From the NCBI GenBank assembly GCA_029933125.1, contig JAOZOU010000028.1, forward strand, positions 1 to 7,749: DNA of 7,749 nucleotides. Direction: 5' to 3'. Shown here in pieces: positions 5,930-7,749 of the stretch (its first letter is position 1; the number at the start of each line of letters is the position of its first letter). The DNA comes from a bacterium (GTDB taxonomy: Bacteria > Arandabacterota > Arandabacteria > Arandabacterales > Arandabacteraceae). The translations under genes and the position numbers were made by a program. The notes beneath the pieces were generated by a model, which was not told the origin of the DNA, made no database searches, and saw nothing but the letters and a program-made list of their open reading frames with translations.

Positions 5930-6169
5930 CAACCAGCAGGTCACGCTCAGCCTCCATGGTGGTCTCAAGCAACTCTTTGAGTTGGATTCTCATCTGCTTG
6001 GTAATTTCTCCCCAGATGGCATCTTCATCCTTGAGTAGTTCGAGTGCCTGTGCTAAATTATGTTTTGAAAAGTTGAGTTGGTGTGGCATGGGGTATACCT
6101 TGTATAGTAGAAGTCGCCGTTGGCGGCTGTTTCTTTTATGGTGGTTAGTGTCAGTTTGAGTTGGTATCG

Positions 6170-6291
6170 GGAGAAGCCTTGGAGGTACCTTAGGGCGCAG
6201 TGACCCTTCTTAGGAGAATGGCTCTCCCCATGCTTTCCCAGGAATCCTGATGAGCTTCTTAGGGCATCTGACCCTTCATTTCGGTGCAAGG
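6170..6291 (+). ncRNA. Candidate IS110 bridge (seeker) RNA region
   Basis: In the IS110 group the non-coding DNA between the left end and the transposase encodes a structured RNA that pairs with donor and target DNA (established knowledge). This stretch is in the right place and can fold: GGAGA-ATGGC-TCTCC (6213-6227), AGGG/CCCT (6192-6207) and AGGG/CCCT (6261-6275). The two AGGG/CCCT hairpins belong to an imperfect 23-base direct repeat (6189-6211 and 6258-6280). The assignment rests on position and folding potential only; I cannot identify guide sequences. Confidence 0.3.
6189..6280 (+). repeat. Imperfect direct repeat upstream of the IS110 transposase
   Basis: Unit 1 (6189-6211) and unit 2 (6258-6280) share CTTAGGGC, then TGACCCTTC and a final TT, with a one-base length difference in the centre. 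Both units can form a small AGGG/CCCT hairpin. They start 69 bases apart. Confidence 0.5.
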
Positions 6292-7701
6292 ATGGAGTTG
6301 GGAGCAGCAATTGGGGAGCTGTCCCGGTGCCAGGGGAAGAAGGGAGGGATCGATGAAGATATATTTTGGATTGACGTAGGTGGCCACAGCCACACTGTGC
6401 ACTTTATGGATGGTTCAAAGAGACAGTTGATGCCGGAGTTGGTGATAAGCGATGATGTAGACGGTTATGATGAGTTGGTAGCCCGACTCCGGGAGTTGAG
6501 ACAGCGATATCCTGGGGCTGAGATACATGGAGGTGCAGAAGCCACAGGTATATACTGGCGCAATCTGTTCTTCTACCTGAAGCGAGCCCTACCGTGGGTG
6601 AAGATGACACTTGTGAACCCTCTTCAAACCAGGCGGTATAGAGGCCTGCAGTTACGTCGAACAAAGACAGACCGGCAGGATAGTCAGCTGGTAGCGATGT
6701 ATCTTGCCACCTTTGAGCCTGCTGAGACGGAGTTGCCCGATGAGCATCTTGCTGACCTGTGTGAGTTAGTCAGGTACAGACGGGTGAAGTTGAAGGAGTA
6801 TAGCCGGTACCGCAACTATCTTCACAAGTATCTTAAGCAGGCGTTTCCGGAGCTTTGCGGCAAGGTCAGGCGGATGAGCGGTTTGAGGATTCTTGCTGTC
6901 TTGAGCCGGTACCCCACTGCTGGGCATGTGAGGAGGGCAAGCGTGGCAGAGATAGCAAGACTTCCCTATGGGAAGCGATGCTGGCGTGTGGGCAGGGCCA
7001 CCGCTGTGCAATTGAAGAAGTTGGCGGAGCGCTCGGCAGCCAGTTATGTGGGACCCGGGGTGGGATTCACCATTCAGTCCTTAGCTGCCAGTCTTTTGAG
7101 GCTGAGGGAGGAGACAATCGCCTTTGAAGAGAAGATAGATGAATTGTACTGCAAGAATCCTGCTACCAAGCTCATTACCATACCTGGCATCGCTGGGCTC
7201 TCGGCGGCAGTGAGAGAGAGTGAAGTGAAAAACATCAGCAGGTTTAAGACCGCCGAAGACCTGGTGGGCTATGCGGGAGCCTATCCTGAGATACGCCAGT
7301 CTGGGGTATCCTCCAACCCCAAGCCACGTATGACTCACAAGGGAAACAGGTACCTCAATCAGACCATATATATGTGTGTCTTGAATGCCATCTCCCCACG
7401 TGCACCCGAGAGCGCGATCAAGCACTATTACTACAGGCTCATCGCCTCGAGTAAGGACCGTATGGTGGCCATAGGATCATGCATGAGGAAACTCTTGCAT
7501 ATTATCCATGCCATCCTGACCACGGGTAAACCTTACAGGGTCGATTATGAGTTCCCAGTAGGGACCTTCCAGGTCAGATTCGTCGATAGGAAGACTGCCA
7601 GGTACCTTACAGAAGATGAGATATCTACCTCGACAACGGTTATTCCTATCAAATACAAGGGGAAAGTCACCGCCCCAAAAGTCTTAAAAGACTCAAGATA
7701 G
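6250..7701 (+). CDS. IS110-family DEDD transposase/recombinase
   Basis: The frame is 483 codons from ATG 6250. The next in-frame ATG (6292, residue 15) is an alternative that would leave the upstream repeat out of the coding region; neither has a good ribosome-binding site. The N-terminal RuvC-like domain shows the DEDD tetrad: Asp42 in FWIDVGG, Glu97 in GAEATGIYW, Asp141 and Asp144 in RRTKTDRQDSQ. A helical middle follows (about 160-300). The C-terminal Transposase_20 domain runs LITIPGIAGLSAA (308-320), DLVGYAGAYPEIRQSGVSS (337-355) and THKGNRYLNQ (362-371). Ser351 of the QSG motif is the expected nucleophilic serine. All catalytic positions are present and the frame is open, so it may be active. 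At about 470-483 residues it is longer than many IS110 transposases, partly through a 50-residue C-terminal tail. It diverges from the IS256 transposase, with about 160 bases between them. Confidence 0.9.
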   Translation: MSFLGHLTLHFGARMELGAAIGELSRCQGKKGGIDEDIFWIDVGGHSHTVHFMDGSKRQLMPELVISDDVDGYDELVARLRELRQRYPGAEIHGGAEATGIYWRNLFFYLKRALPWVKMTLVNPLQTRRYRGLQLRRTKTDRQDSQLVAMYLATFEPAETELPDEHLADLCELVRYRRVKLKEYSRYRNYLHKYLKQAFPELCGKVRRMSGLRILAVLSRYPTAGHVRRASVAEIARLPYGKRCWRVGRATAVQLKKLAERSAASYVGPGVGFTIQSLAASLLRLREETIAFEEKIDELYCKNPATKLITIPGIAGLSAAVRESEVKNISRFKTAEDLVGYAGAYPEIRQSGVSSNPKPRMTHKGNRYLNQTIYMCVLNAISPRAPESAIKHYYYRLIASSKDRMVAIGSCMRKLLHIIHAILTTGKPYRVDYEFPVGTFQVRFVDRKTARYLTEDEISTSTTVIPIKYKGKVTAPKVLKDSR

Positions 7702-7749
7702 AGGTCTGGTGACCTTCCCCAACCTATAACTATCGCTGAGGCAAGCACC

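Larger units (their letters stand above)
5565..6089 (-). pseudogene. IS256-family transposase, N-terminal fragment
   Basis: From the ATG at 6089 this 174-codon frame encodes the N-terminal, DNA-binding part of the transposase. RYGRSPNRQDERAGYR (66-81), TLGRISNLKVPRLR (88-101) and YKRRVRAIEIAVLECFISGISTRRMKRALRSILG (113-146) are typical IS256/mutator blocks. After residue 147 the reading enters the palindromic insert (CLRNAQAGR) and then out-of-frame DNA, ending at TAG 5565-5567. A second palindrome copy at residues 54-63 (ACLCVARRQA) is read through in frame. It looks like an extra block between AERDLLV and RRYGRSP, where family members usually have only a few residues. Joined to the C-terminal fragment, the ancestral protein would be about 420 residues, normal for the family. 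Confidence 0.85.
4768..6168 (-). mobile_element. Degraded IS256-family insertion sequence
   Basis: The element is defined by its mutator-type transposase, which is broken in the middle. Candidate terminal inverted repeats are GATAGTGCAACTAAAAGTG starting at 4768 and, on the other strand, GATACCAACTCAAACTG ending at 6168. They match at about 15 positions if a two-base gap is allowed. This gives a 1.40 kb element, a normal size for IS256. The transposase stop lies inside one repeat and its start about 80 bases from the other, also normal. No flanking target duplication is visible: 4760-4767 reads AGCCCTTT and 6169-6176 reads GGGAGAAG. The right end may be altered by the neighbouring IS110 element. 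The family call is firm; the exact ends are not. Confidence 0.5.
6169..7749 (+). mobile_element. IS110-family insertion sequence (ends approximate)
   Basis: The element is recognised from its intact DEDD transposase. IS110 elements usually lack obvious terminal repeats and make no reliable target duplication, so the ends cannot be fixed by eye. The left limit is set at the putative end of the IS256 element and the right limit at the window edge. The true right end may be only a few dozen bases after 7701. Two short perfect hairpins lie at the gene end: AGTCTT/AAGACT (7680-7693) and AGGTC-TGGT-GACCT (7702-7715). Confidence 0.45.

Noticed and set aside
4768-6168. Target-site duplication flanking the IS256 element
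   Set aside because: AGCCCTTT on the left and GGGAGAAG on the right do not match, so element ends remain tentative.
1-7749. CRISPR array, tRNA or rRNA genes
   Set aside because: No regularly spaced repeats, cloverleaf patterns or conserved rRNA segments were seen on either strand.

Overview
The window looks like part of a chromosome from an uncultured bacterium of mid-range GC content. The free-standing protein at 1133-2413 ends in a FlgD-Ig-like / type IX-style sorting domain. The operon at 2571-4566 pairs a YdjY-domain lipoprotein with an exported squalene-cyclase-repeat (alpha/alpha-toroid) protein. From general knowledge, this mix is typical of deep-branching FCB/PVC-type and candidate-phylum genomes. 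I would not name a phylum from this window alone.

Layout. Positions 1-150 (minus strand) hold the first 50 codons of a membrane protein that runs off the left edge. Positions 161-1132 hold almost 1 kb without a convincing gene, but the last 150 bases form a structured leader: a very strong ribosome-binding site, a 12-codon mini-ORF, a bulged hairpin, and two helices that interlock as an H-type pseudoknot. The secreted protein follows at 1133-2413 (plus) and ends at a strong hairpin terminator (2432-2474). Converging on it from the right is a two-gene minus-strand operon with a recognisable promoter (4723-4752), a YdjY-domain lipoprotein (3727-4566, TTG start) and a toroid protein (2571-3755, overlapping it by 29 bases).

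The right-hand 3 kb is mobile DNA. An IS256-family (mutator-type) element occupies about 4768-6168 on the minus strand. Its transposase is broken into two overlapping frames. The break falls exactly on one of three copies of a short palindromic repeat (arms CCTGTCTGCG and CGCACAGGCAGG around a 3-5 base loop). All three copies lie inside this one transposase gene and none was found elsewhere in the window. Next to it is an apparently intact IS110-family element with a DEDD transposase at 6250/6292-7701 (plus). It is preceded by a short structured non-coding stretch with an internal imperfect repeat, the expected place for an IS110 bridge RNA.

How the parts relate. The two operon products are both predicted to leave the cytoplasm and probably work together at the cell surface or periplasm; their substrate is unknown. 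The plus-strand secreted protein is a separate transcription unit whose leader RNA may control it. The IS256 end lies about 15 bases upstream of the operon's -35 box, so the insertion has probably cut the operon off from its former upstream region. The most interesting signals are the family of palindromes inserted within the transposase gene and the hairpin-plus-pseudoknot leader in front of the secreted protein.
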